64,000 nucleotides of DNA, from NCBI GenBank assembly GCA_009363875.1, contig CM018686.1, forward strand, positions 1,054,001 through 1,118,000, written 5' to 3'. Below are positions 1 through 10,319 of this stretch, one piece after another. Under the pieces are notes generated by a model. That model did no database searches. It saw only the letters and a list, made by a program, of their open reading frames with translations, and was not told the origin of the DNA. The position numbers were made by a program, and so were the translations under genes. The stretch comes from Mikania micrantha (Eukaryota > Streptophyta > Magnoliopsida > Asterales > Asteraceae). Numbering within the stretch: position 1 is the first letter of the stretch; every line of letters begins with the position of its first letter.

Positions 1-15
1 GTATTATATGCATTA

Positions 16-290
16 CTAGACTACAATAATATGTATTACACGTGTTAAAATGATAAAAAATTAATTTTATAATATTAAATAATAATAAATATTTAATAAT
101 TAAAAATTTTTATTTGAGATAAGATATAATTGAACTATTCTTATTGTATATTAAATTTTAATAAATTAGTTAATTATTGGAATATGAAAAAAATATATTT
201 ATTAATATTTAGTTATATAATTTAATAACTAAAAATTAATATTATTTATTAGGAGAGAGACAGAGAAAAAAAATTTCACATTTAACCAGA
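16..290 (-). mobile_element. Helitron-like non-autonomous remnant
   Basis: This stretch is a diverged copy of the element at 14009-14275. It shares a CTAG terminus at about 16-19, an imperfect ATTACACG-type palindrome just inside it, a long AT-rich body, and a GGAGAGAGACAG segment near the far end. The orientation is inferred from the CTAG end, which would be the 3' end of a Helitron on the minus strand. The other end is not sharp. It could be another AT-rich MITE class. Confidence 0.3.
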
Positions 291-300
291 ACTCGATACA

Positions 301-1117
301 TATTTACTAAAAATACTCTTTTATTGAAACAAAAAAAATTTTAGATATAAAAAACTAACAATTAATGGGAGGATCAGCGAGCAAATACTTTCTTGTTTTC
401 ATGTTCTTGCTTTTACCTATCTTTTCTTTATGACCAAAACTCTCATGTCTTTCTTGATCGAACTAAAGCTAACGATTTCTGACAAGTCATTTTCACGATA
501 TAAATAATTTTATAAAATATGAAATTTCTCCAAACAATTAAAATCGGCATTTTTGGAAAATTAAAATTTTTTAAAAAGATTTTTAAAGAATAAAATTTGT
601 TAAAAATGAAATAAACTATAAGCGAGAGTTTCAAACAATGGGATACAAATAATGTGTATTAAAATGAAATATTTAAAAAATATTATTTAAACCAAAAGTC
701 ATAAAAATAATAGGTAAAATAATACTTTTGGTCATTTATTTTTAATATTATTTTTAAATTGGTCCCTTAACATTAATAATTTCAGAAATTGTGCCTTCAT
801 TTCCTGCTTTATTATAGTTAGTTTTTGCCAGAAAACTAATTATGTAATATTTTATATATAATACTTGTAAATTTTAACGCATTATTGTGTCTTTTTACTC
901 ATCATTATTTTCATACCCCGACCGACGACGGAATGCGTCGGGTACGATTATTAATTTTCAAAAACTCATGGTGCTATTATAATGTTTCAATATTTAATGC
1001 ATCATCATTACAAAACTAACACAACATTCATTGAATAATAAACAAACATTACATTAATTGAATAAACAAAGTATTACAATTGAAAAGTCTATACAATTGT
1101 TTCAAAGATTAAACTAG
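301..1117. other. AT-rich intergenic stretch
   Basis: No supported gene is present. The short open frame at 443-634 (minus) is composed of low-complexity AT-rich sequence and has no recognisable domain. No direct or inverted repeat of note was seen before the hAT target-site duplication at 1118-1125. Confidence 0.6.
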
Positions 1118-1586
1118 GTCACTAATAGGGGTGTAAACGAACCAAGGCAGCTCGTGAAATACTCGAGATCGGATCGTTAAAAAGCTCGAACGAGCCGAGC
1201 CTTAACGAGCTCGAGCCCAAAAATGTGGCTCGTTAAGTTATCGAGCCCGAGCTCGAGCTTTACATATCGAGCTCGAGCCTTAACGCGAGCCTTAACGAGC
1301 TTTTTCATTATATAACTTTTATTTATTATATTAAGTATTTATTTATAAAATTAATTATTTTTATATATAAAATTATGATAAATATATTTAAATAAAATAT
1401 TTTATGTTAAATATGGAAAATATAATTATAAATCTAATTAAATTAATAATTAAAGTAAATAAATTAAATAATTAAAATCTAAACGAGCCGAGCTGAGCCG
1501 AGCCGAGCCGAGCTGAGCCGAGCCGAGCTCGAGCCTAAAAATTTTTTAACGAGCCGAGCTCGAGCCTCGTAAATAAAACCCTTAAC

Positions 1587-3635
1587 TGTGACAGTTGCGT
1601 ACGAAGAATTCGGCAGTAATGATGTGAGCACATTTGGTCGTGCTTGAAATCCACGAGGATTTAGTAACTTTTGTTATTGGGGATTGATAGTATGTGAAAA
1701 ATGATGAACGTGGGCGAAAACCGTGCGCAAAACGGAGTTCGTATGCTCCCGGAATCGCGAAACAAAGTTTAAATCAAATATTGGAAGAAAAACACGCTAG
1801 GCGCATAGCCTAACTCCCAACCCTCCAGAGCCAGGCTATGCGCCCAGGCACTATGTCGGCTAAAACTCTATTAAACGATCAGATTGCGTAGAAACTTGAA
1901 ACAAACGCCATTTCTCGACCTCCAGACGCCATTTCTTCATATTTTCACCTTCAATCTTCATTTTAAAGCTCCTCAAACATCTGGATCATCCCACGGATCA
2001 TATATACAAGTCCTGATCGTTGTTTTACCCGCAGGAATTCGTCAGAACAGGTAACGGTTCGTTTTAACCTTCTAGTTTGATTTTGATTGATTAGATCTTG
2101 ATTTTGAACGTAATGAGATAGTTAGGATTGTTGATTATTGCCTAGATGATGGCTAGGATTGATTATAAACGAAGAACACGAAGTTCTAACGGTTAAATCC
2201 TTGTTTTGATCCGTTGTGATGCCCGGTTTGCATGAAATCATACCTATGATTATAATGGTGTAAACCATTTGATTATGACAATGTAGGTGATTAGTTTGAT
2301 TAATCTTTGAAATGCAAAGGTTAAATCCAAGTGTTTCAAACTAATCATAGTCATTAACATACTCATTGGAATGATTATCTGATGTTTGTGATAACAGTCA
2401 GATTAGTATGTTAAATCTGGTTATTTCACCTATTCTGATGCTACATTGTGATATTTCATGATATTTGGGTAATCAATAACAAGGATTAATCATTTCTAAG
2501 CCATTAAATCATCTAAAAATTGTCTTAGTATTATAATCAACAATATTAACTATTTGATTAATCCGAGATTATTTAGATTAATCAAGAGAGTCATCAACTT
2601 TGTATTAGGAATCTAATGCAATGTAGGTTCCTACATTATCATACATTGTATGATATAATATTAAATTAATTAATTATATAATTAATATCGAGTTGATGAT
2701 TTATTAAGCAATGTCTTTGACATTGAACGTTCAGAAAGATCTAATCAGTAAACTAGAACATAAATAACTTATTAAATATAATTAAATGCAGAATCATCTC
2801 TTTGTTGTTAGATTTGAGAGATTTTGCTACCTTATATCATCAGGTGAGTTTCGTACCACCCCTGTTCTTTTAATGTTGTATAAACATCGGGGTATAACTG
2901 CTAAACTTTTCTTGATCATATGATATGTGTCACTGTTATCTGCGTGATTTCATGTGATTAACTGAATTTGTGGATTTCATGGGATTGTTGCCGTTAGTAT
3001 CTCTATCATGATATCAAAGTCCTCATTCTTGAACTGTATCTAGTGAACCCATGTGTGGCCGAGCAGAAAACATTGATAGTACTATCGGTTGACACCCCAT
3101 TCACTGGGAGGATTGCATCTCCCCTGGTGTGAATGTTTGTTATCTGTTTCCTGAACTTCTTAATGGTGTGATAGACATTAAGATAATGAGGCAATAAGAT
3201 ATGTACCGACGGGTAATATCGAGAACTGAACATATCGTCCGAAAGGAACTAGATACGGGTCCCATGGTTATCCGGAACTGTGAACATGTATTTGAATTTA
3301 ACTGTCATATCATATGATTTAACTAAACTGTATGAACTCACCAGCTTTGTGCTGATGTTTTCGAAACTAAAACTTTTGCAGGCAATCAAGGACAACGGTG
3401 AGGATGCACTCACAGCACTAGCAACAACTGTAATTAAATAAATTGTAATATGTATAAACTGTAATAATATTTGTAACCACGAACCTTGTAATGTAAGTTT
3501 TACTTTTCGTAATCTGTGTGCTATGATGATACCGGATCAAGTAAGTCACCCCTCATGCTCTGAGACATCACCACTATGCTTCCGCTACCCTTTTGATGAC
3601 ATCATTCTCAGGTGACGAGAGGTGGGGGTGTGACA
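1587..3635 (+). repeat. 5' LTR of element 1
   Basis: This 2,049-bp LTR runs from TGTGACAG to GTGTGACA and is offset exactly 8,733 bp from the 3' LTR, with no indel. It contains a candidate splice donor CAG|GTGAGTT at 2843/2844 and a candidate acceptor TTTTGCAG|G at 3381/3382 (see findings). A 75-codon minus-strand frame inside it is present in both LTRs only because the LTRs are copies. Confidence 0.95.
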
Positions 3636-3638
3636 GGG

Positions 3639-3650
3639 TGGTATCAGAGC
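3639..3650 (+). other. Primer-binding site (initiator Met tRNA)
   Basis: TGGTATCAGAGC lies three bases after the 5' LTR. It is complementary to the 3' end of plant initiator methionine tRNA, the usual primer for chromovirus minus-strand synthesis. Confidence 0.9.
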
Positions 3651-4505
3651 CACAGGTTATAGAGAACTAGGTGGACATAGGGGCCTAGACTATAACCATA
3701 GGCTCGTATAATGACACAGAGAGCACCGAACATTAATATCGAACAAAACTTGTGTTGAATTAAGCCAGGGTAATCAGGTGGTACAAATTTCAATTATGAG
3801 TGGCCAGCGTAACTGAAATTTGCAACACGTGTGCATTCTAGTTTAAGTCAATCCAAGCTGAACTATAACAATTCTAAAGACTAATAGGTGCTTTGAGATA
3901 GGAAGAGACATCATATCATGGTTATGTTGAATTTTATTATTCAATATTTATTCCATGATACTGATCAGATATTTTTATACGTGATAATTGGTGATACTCC
4001 TCGCACTAGTTTGAGCTCGGATTTCGATTCATTGGAAGCATCTTTGGCTACTTCCCAGTCTGTATCACATGTACCAGTTACGTTATCACCCCATGCACTA
4101 ATTGCTTCACCCAGACATTCTTAAGCACCAGGTAAGAATGCTTATGTAGGGAAGAAACAGAGTTCATCACTTCAGAGGATTCAGGCATGTGATGGACTTC
4201 GACACATGTGAGTTCAAGCTCTCAAGACTACCGGTCTTCCCCCAAGATGACAGCGGACACCGAGAGATGTGCTTAACATTACTCATGAGTTGAGAGAATC
4301 CTCCCACCAGGCGGAGCTATGAGAACAACTTTAGCAGGTTAGCTAGGATCTACAGACTATACGCCATGAGATACAGCGGTCCCGTATTATTCTAAAGAAC
4401 ATTGGTACTACCGTATTAGAGATACTTATGTCATACCTGTTTCTTATGAAGCAGGTGAATGTTCTAGATACGGTATCATCTCTGAGTACCTTGTGTGGTA
4501 TTATT

Positions 4506-4890
4506 TCAAAATCCTGTGTGGTAACATATCAAAATCCTGTGTGGTAACATATCAAAATCCTGTGTGGTAACATATCAAAATCCTGTGTGGTAACATATCA
4601 AAATCCTGTGTGGTAACATATCAAAATCCTGTGTGGTAACATATCAAAATCCTGTGTGGTAACATATCAAAATCCTGTGTGGTAACATATCAAAATCCTG
4701 TGTGGTAACATATCAAAATCCTGTGTGGTAACATATCAAAATCCTGTGTGGTAACATATCAAAATCCTGTGTGGTAACATATCAAAATCCTGTGTGGTAA
4801 CATATCAAAATCCTGTGTGGTAACATATCAAAATCCTGTGTGGTAACATATCAAAATCCTGTGTGGTAACCTATCAAAATCCTGTATGAG
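4506..4890 (+). repeat. 23-bp minisatellite, about 17 units
   Basis: A unit beginning GTGTGGTAACATATC recurs with an exact 23-bp period. The word TCAAAATCCTGT occurs 17 times from 4506 to 4874. Units are nearly identical, with only the last showing changes (CCTATC, TGTATGAG), so the array expanded recently. It lies in the element 1 leader. Confidence 0.95.
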
Positions 4891-4904
4891 AACGTATCTA
4901 ACTG

Positions 4905-5330
4905 AAAACATATTGCGCTGATATACAGTACGAGAGCCATACTGTATGCGAATATGTCGAACTAAAAATATATATATTGTGCGAAAATACAGTACGAGAG
5001 CAATACTGTATGCAAATATATCTAACTGAAAATATATTGCGCTGATATACAGTACGAGAGCCATACTGTATGCGAATATATTAACTAAAGTACAGTACGA
5101 GAGCCATACTGTACGAGAACATATCTGAACGAGAACGTATCTGTAATGTGAACGAGAACATATCTAATGAGAACATATCTGTAACTAAAGTACAGTACGA
5201 GAGCCATACTGTACGAGAACACGTGAACATATCTGTTGTTGTGTGAGAACATATCTAGTACATGAACTGAGAACATATCAGAGGACTTGTGTGAGAACAT
5301 ATCCTAGTCCTGTATGAACATATCTCTAAA
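4905..5330 (+). repeat. Degenerate repeat array with GTACGAGAGCCATACTGTA
   Basis: The motif GTACGAGAGCCATACTGTA recurs at about 4928, 4989 (variant), 5050, 5094 and 5193, interspersed with GAGAACATATCT words. It follows directly on the 23-bp array and shares the AACATATC core, so it is probably an older, scrambled version of the same kind of expansion. The motif is partly self-complementary (TACAGTA...TACTGTA) and could form hairpins in the RNA. Confidence 0.7.
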
Positions 5331-5598
5331 AACATGTATTGCGAGGCAATGAGTTGGGTTATACTCTACACATGTTTTAAAATAACAGGACTAAGTATAA
5401 CTACGAATATCTGAATGACTAGTGTGAACTGAGAACGTATCTGGATCTTTTCAATATAGTTATACTTGAATACTTGAATGATCACATTTCAACATGAAAT
5501 TGTCAGCATGTCTGAACATGGTTGAGTTATGTGATTAAAAGGGTTATATCTTTAATATTCTTGAACTGACCTGAGTTTGTCTGCATGTGAGCAGAACT

Positions 5599-8500
5599 AT
5601 GGCTCCGAAAAGAGGTCGTCCAGCTAAGAAAGCTACCGAGAATATTACTCCCCCTGAACCGAATCCAGTTCCACCACCTGTTTCTGAAACAAATACCGTT
5701 CCTCTGGTGAACCAGGACCCAAACCCGACACCAATGGCAGCTCCTAGTGGGTCGGTATTGAATGAAGCAGCTATAGCCCGAATCGTAAAGGAACAGTTAT
5801 CGGCTGCTGGCATTGTAATACCACCACAGCCACATGTCACTTCTGGGTCTGGTCATGTGGAACATAATGCCACAGGTGGACACGTTGAAACTGTTCATAC
5901 CACAGGCACAACTACTACTGCTCCTGATCCACCACGACAGGGATGTACGTATAAATACTTTGCTTCCTGTAACCCACCTACTTTCACAGGTAGGGAAGGA
6001 GCGGCTGGACTCCTTAGGTGGATCGAGGAGATGGAAACAAAACTGAAAATCAGCCAGTGTCTGGAGGAGCATAAGGTGTCTTATGCTGCCTGTTCTTTGA
6101 AAGAATCAGCTCTTACCTGGTGGAATACCCAGGCTAAAACTTTGGGTTCTGTTACAGTTGATTCTATGGGCTGGAATGAATTCAAAACTCTGATTATGTC
6201 AGAGTACTGCCCAATCACTGAAATCCAAAAACTTCAGGAGGAATTCTGGAGTCACTCAATGGTCGGTGCTGATTGTTTAGCCTACACCGATCGTTTTCAT
6301 GAACTTACTTGCCTACTTCCCAATATGTTTCCAACTGAGGCAGCATTGATTGAGAAGTATATCAAAGGGTTGGTTCCCCAGATTCGGGGAAATGTAACTG
6401 CTGCTGAACCCACAACCCTCAAAAGAACCATTCTGTTGACCACCAAGCTTACCGATGAGGCGGTAAGAAGTGGTACATTGATCTCAAAATCTCAGACGGC
6501 CGTGGGCCGTAGTGAAGCTGGTACCTCGAACGTTTCTAAAGGTACCAAACGTAAATGGTTTGGCAAGTCCAAGACCAAAGCTCCAGCTGAAACCAGTCAG
6601 AACAAACCAACCGTGAAAAACTATGGAGCGGCGGTACCGGAGAGGAAAGTTTACACTGGGCCGGCGCCCAAATGTGATAGGTGTCCCTACCATCACACAG
6701 GACCATGTCCTGTTTGTGCAAAATGTAATCGGGTAGGACACTATGCTAAATACTGCAACTTTCCTGCTCGTCAACCAAACCAAGCTCCACGACCCACTGC
6801 TCAAACAAACCGGTCATGTTACACTTGTGGAAGCCCTGATCACCTCATGCGCAATTGTCCAACCAATAACACCAATCCAGGGAATCAAGCTAGGGGCAGA
6901 GCTTTTCAGATTGGTGCAGCCGAGGCAAGACATGATGCAAACATTGTCACTGGTACGTTCCTTCTCAATAAACTTTATGCATCAGTTTTATTTGACACAG
7001 GAGCAGATAAGAGTTTTATTTCTCCTGAATTTGCATCATTACTTTCATTGCCTACGGTAGAACTAGAAACTCCTTATGTCATTGAACTTGCAAACGGCAA
7101 GATGATCAAAACTAGCAGTGTTATTCAAGGATGTTCCTTGAATCTGAATGATCACCTTTTCTGTATCGACTTACTTCCTATTGAGCTTGGTAGCTTTGAT
7201 GTCGTGGTAGGCATGAATTGGCTTTCTGATAACCAAGCGGAAGTTGTATGTCAAACTAAGGTGATCCGTATTCCATTACCTAACGGTAATACACTGGTAG
7301 TTCAAGGAGAACGAGCCGGTAGAAAACTTGGTCTCATATCTTGTATGCGGGCTCAGAAATTTTTAAGGAAAGGCTGTTATGCTTTCCTGGCACATGTGAC
7401 CGAGCACAATTCTTCACCTACACGTATCACTGATATCCCAGTAGTCAAAGATTTTCCTGAAGTTTTTCCTGAAGATATATCAGGATTACCCCCAACAAGA
7501 CAGGTTGAATTTCGTATTGACTTGATTCCTGGCGCTGCACCTGTTGCTAAAGCCCCGTATCGGCTTGCGCCATCTGAAATGCAAGAACTTTCAGGTCAAT
7601 TACAGGAACTTCTTGATAAAGGTTTCATTCGACCCAGTTTTTCACCCTGGGGAGCACCAATTCTTTTTGTGAAAAAGAAAGATGGATCATTCAGGATGTG
7701 TATCGACTACAGGGAACTCAATAAACTGACAATCAAGAACCGTTATCCATTACCTCGTATTGATGATCTGTTTGATCAATTGCAAGGTGCTACATATTTC
7801 TCAAAAATTGATTTGAGGTCCGGATATCATCAGTTGCGAATCCATGACAATGATGTTCCAAAAACTGCTTTCCGAACCCGGTACGGACATTACGAGTTTT
7901 TAGTAATGCCGTTTGGTTTAACCAATGCACCTGCAGTTTTTATGGATCTGATGAACCGAGTATGTAGACCTTATCTGGATAAGTTTGTGATTGTATTTAT
8001 TGATGATATTCTCATTTATTCCCGGAACCAGCAGGAACATGCCCAACATCTGAAACTCATCTTAGAACTTCTAGCACGTGAACAGCTATATGCCAAATTT
8101 TCCAAGTGTGAATTTTGGTTACGAGAAGTTCAGTTTCTGGGGCATGTTGTGAATGAGAATGGTATTCAAGTGGATCCCAGTAAGATCAAAGCGGTAGAAC
8201 AATGGGAGACACCCCGAACCCCGACTGAAATACGTCAATTCTTGGGGTTGGCAGGTTATTATCGTCGATTTATCAAGAACTTTTCAAAAATCGCTCTGCC
8301 ACTTACCACTTTGACTCAGAAGAACCAACCGTTTATATGGGGTTCCCAACAGGAGGAGGCTTTCCAACTGTTGAAACATAAACTCTGCAATGCACCTATC
8401 TTAGCACTACCGGAAGGTACAGATAACTTCACGGTTTATTGTGATGCTTCCCGTCAGGGACTTGGGTGTGTTTTAATGCAGAACGATAAGGTGATCGCTT

Positions 8501-8655
8501 ACGCTTCTCGGCAGTTGAAAGTACACGAGAAGAACTATACCACTCACGATCTAGAACTTGGTGCAGTTGTGTTTGCACTCAAGATTTGGAGACATTATCT
8601 GTACGGAACAAGTGTATTGTGTACACGGATCACAAAAGTCTCCAACATATTCTAG
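5599..8655 (+). CDS. gag-pol polyprotein of element 1, first part (gag, protease, RT, RNase H start)
   Basis: The chosen start is the ATG at 5599 (MAPKRGRP); the frame is open slightly upstream from a GTG only. In order: gag; two CX2CX4HX4C zinc knuckles at about residues 373-386 and 407-420; aspartic protease motif LFDTGAD near 465; reverse transcriptase with YFSKIDLRSGY and catalytic FIDDILIYS near 800; RNase H with YCDASRQGLG near 948. The frame runs out at 8655 because a base is missing near 8611, inside RNase H. Domains downstream continue in another frame to 10256. The product would copy element RNA into DNA in virus-like particles. Gag-pol in one frame is normal for this lineage. Confidence 0.93.
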   Translation: MAPKRGRPAKKATENITPPEPNPVPPPVSETNTVPLVNQDPNPTPMAAPSGSVLNEAAIARIVKEQLSAAGIVIPPQPHVTSGSGHVEHNATGGHVETVHTTGTTTTAPDPPRQGCTYKYFASCNPPTFTGREGAAGLLRWIEEMETKLKISQCLEEHKVSYAACSLKESALTWWNTQAKTLGSVTVDSMGWNEFKTLIMSEYCPITEIQKLQEEFWSHSMVGADCLAYTDRFHELTCLLPNMFPTEAALIEKYIKGLVPQIRGNVTAAEPTTLKRTILLTTKLTDEAVRSGTLISKSQTAVGRSEAGTSNVSKGTKRKWFGKSKTKAPAETSQNKPTVKNYGAAVPERKVYTGPAPKCDRCPYHHTGPCPVCAKCNRVGHYAKYCNFPARQPNQAPRPTAQTNRSCYTCGSPDHLMRNCPTNNTNPGNQARGRAFQIGAAEARHDANIVTGTFLLNKLYASVLFDTGADKSFISPEFASLLSLPTVELETPYVIELANGKMIKTSSVIQGCSLNLNDHLFCIDLLPIELGSFDVVVGMNWLSDNQAEVVCQTKVIRIPLPNGNTLVVQGERAGRKLGLISCMRAQKFLRKGCYAFLAHVTEHNSSPTRITDIPVVKDFPEVFPEDISGLPPTRQVEFRIDLIPGAAPVAKAPYRLAPSEMQELSGQLQELLDKGFIRPSFSPWGAPILFVKKKDGSFRMCIDYRELNKLTIKNRYPLPRIDDLFDQLQGATYFSKIDLRSGYHQLRIHDNDVPKTAFRTRYGHYEFLVMPFGLTNAPAVFMDLMNRVCRPYLDKFVIVFIDDILIYSRNQQEHAQHLKLILELLAREQLYAKFSKCEFWLREVQFLGHVVNENGIQVDPSKIKAVEQWETPRTPTEIRQFLGLAGYYRRFIKNFSKIALPLTTLTQKNQPFIWGSQQEEAFQLLKHKLCNAPILALPEGTDNFTVYCDASRQGLGCVLMQNDKVIAYASRQLKVHEKNYTTHDLELGAVVFALKIWRHYLYGTSVLCTRITKVSNIF

Positions 8656-10256
8656 ATCAGAAAATGTTGAACATGCGACAAAGGCGATGGGTTGAACTCT
8701 TGAACGATTATGATTGTGAAATCCGTTATCACCCAGGCAAGGCAAATGTTGTGGCCGATGCCTTGAGTCGCAAGGAACGGATCAAACCCCTACGTGTGAG
8801 AGCGTTAGGTTTGACTATCCAAACCAGTCTAATTCCTCAGATTAGAAATGCTCAGCAACAAGCTTTACAAACAACGAATTATCCAGCTGAGAACCTAAGA
8901 GGATTAGACAAATTACTCGAAACTAAAGCTGATGGAGTTTTGTATTTCAAGAACAGAATCTGGATTCCTCTGTTCGGTAACTCTCGAACAACCATCTTGG
9001 ATGAGGCGCACAAATCCAGGTATTCTATTCATCCAGGTGCCGATAAAATGTATAAAGATCTTAGAGATTTTTACTGGTGGCCTGGGATGAAGAGAAACGT
9101 ATTAGAATACGTGGACCGATGTTTAACGTGTCTTAAAGTGAAGGCTGAACATCAACGACCTTCTGGGTTACTCCAACAACCTGAGATTCCCATGTGGAAA
9201 TGGGATCAGATCTCTATGGATTTCATTACAAAACTACCCAGAACGTCACGTAACCATGACTCGATATGGGTTATCGTTGATCGCCTTACTAAATCTGCGC
9301 ATTTCTTACCCATCCGAGAAGATTACTCTATGGATCGACTGGCTAAACTCTATGTTAATGAGATTGTATCTCGACATGGAGTACCGATCTCTATCATTTC
9401 TGACAGAGATAGTCGATTTATGTCACGATTTTGGCAAACTCTTCAGAATGCTCTGGGCACGCAAATCAATATGAGCACATCCTATCATCCACAAACGGAT
9501 GGGCAAACGGAGCGAACAAATCAAACGTTAGAAGACATGCTCAGAAGCTGTGTGATTGATTTTGGAGGTAGCTGGGATATTCATCTTCCACTTGTGGAAT
9601 TCTCGTACAATAACAGCTACCATACCAGCATACAATGCGCTCCATTCGAGGCACTGTATGGGCGCAAGTGCAGATCTCCTATTTGCTGGTCGGAAATAGG
9701 AGAAAATCAAATCATTGGCCCAGAATTCATCCAAGAAACCACTGACAAGATCGCACTGATTCAAGAACGAATTAAAGCTGCTCGCGATCGTCAAAAGAGT
9801 TATGCTGATAACCGTCGTAGACCACTAGAATTCCAAGTTGGTGATCGTGTAATGTTGAAAGTATCACCCTGGAAGGGCATTTTCAAATTTGGTAAACGAG
9901 GTAAACTCTCACCGAGGTTTGTAGGGCCATTTAAAATTCTTGAACGAATTGGATCTGTAGCCTACAGACTCGAATTACCTCTTGAACTCAGTAACATTCA
10001 TGACGTTTTTCACGTATCAAATCTGAAAAAGTGTTTAAACGATGAATCTTTGATCGTACCTCTCGAAGAACTTCAGATCGATGATAAACTTCAATTTACC
10101 GAAGAACCGGTAGAAGTAATGGATCGAGAAACGAAAGTACTAAAACGTAGCCGCATACCGATTGTTAAAGTGCGGTGGAACTCGCAGCGAGGACCCGAAT
10201 ATACGTGGGAACGTGAAGATCAAATGAAAGCAAAGTACCCACATCTATTCTTGTAA
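8612..10256 (+). CDS. pol of element 1, second part (RNase H end, integrase, chromodomain)
   Basis: This frame picks up exactly where the previous one derails, beginning with the RNase H motif YTDHKSLQHI. It has no start codon of its own that makes sense. It contains the integrase HHCC zinc finger (HPGADKMY ... CLTCLKVK), the catalytic core with acidic residues in MDFITKLPR, SDRDSRF and GQTERTNQT, and a C-terminal chromodomain-like end (VKVRWNSQRGPEYTWERED). The chromodomain is thought to steer integration to particular chromatin. As sequenced, no single frame gives a complete polyprotein. Confidence 0.92.
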
Positions 10257-10283
10257 ACAATTGTATTAATGTAAGTCTTCATT

Positions 10284-10319
10284 AAATTTCGGGACGAAAT
10301 TTCTCTAACAGGAGGAGAC
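10284..10319 (+). other. Palindrome and polypurine tract of element 1
   Basis: AAATTTCGGGACGAAATTT (10284-10302) has 8-bp perfect arms around a GGA loop, followed by the polypurine tract AGGAGGAGAC abutting the 3' LTR. The same palindrome and spacing occur in element 2. The tract primes plus-strand DNA synthesis; the role of the hairpin is not known to me. Confidence 0.85.

Larger units (their letters stand above)
3651..5598 (+). other. Long untranslated leader of element 1
   Basis: About 1.95 kb separate the primer site from the gag ATG. The small frame at 3918-4124 has no recognisable domain. The second half consists of two repeat arrays (4506-4890 and about 4905-5330). Such a leader would hold the packaging and dimerisation signals, but none can be defined from sequence alone. 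Confidence 0.7.

Noticed and set aside
3006..3233. 75-codon minus-strand frame, repeated at 11739-11966
   Set aside because: It is duplicated only because it lies in both LTRs. It has no domain, and its place does not match any known LTR gene.
4506..4890. CRISPR-like array of direct repeats
   Set aside because: The 23-bp units are contiguous with no spacers and lie in a plant retrotransposon leader.
8586..8655. Separate gene start at ATG-like codon 8586 for the integrase frame
   Set aside because: The protein before the RNase H motif is not sensible in that frame. The frameshift explanation accounts for both frames and matches element 2.
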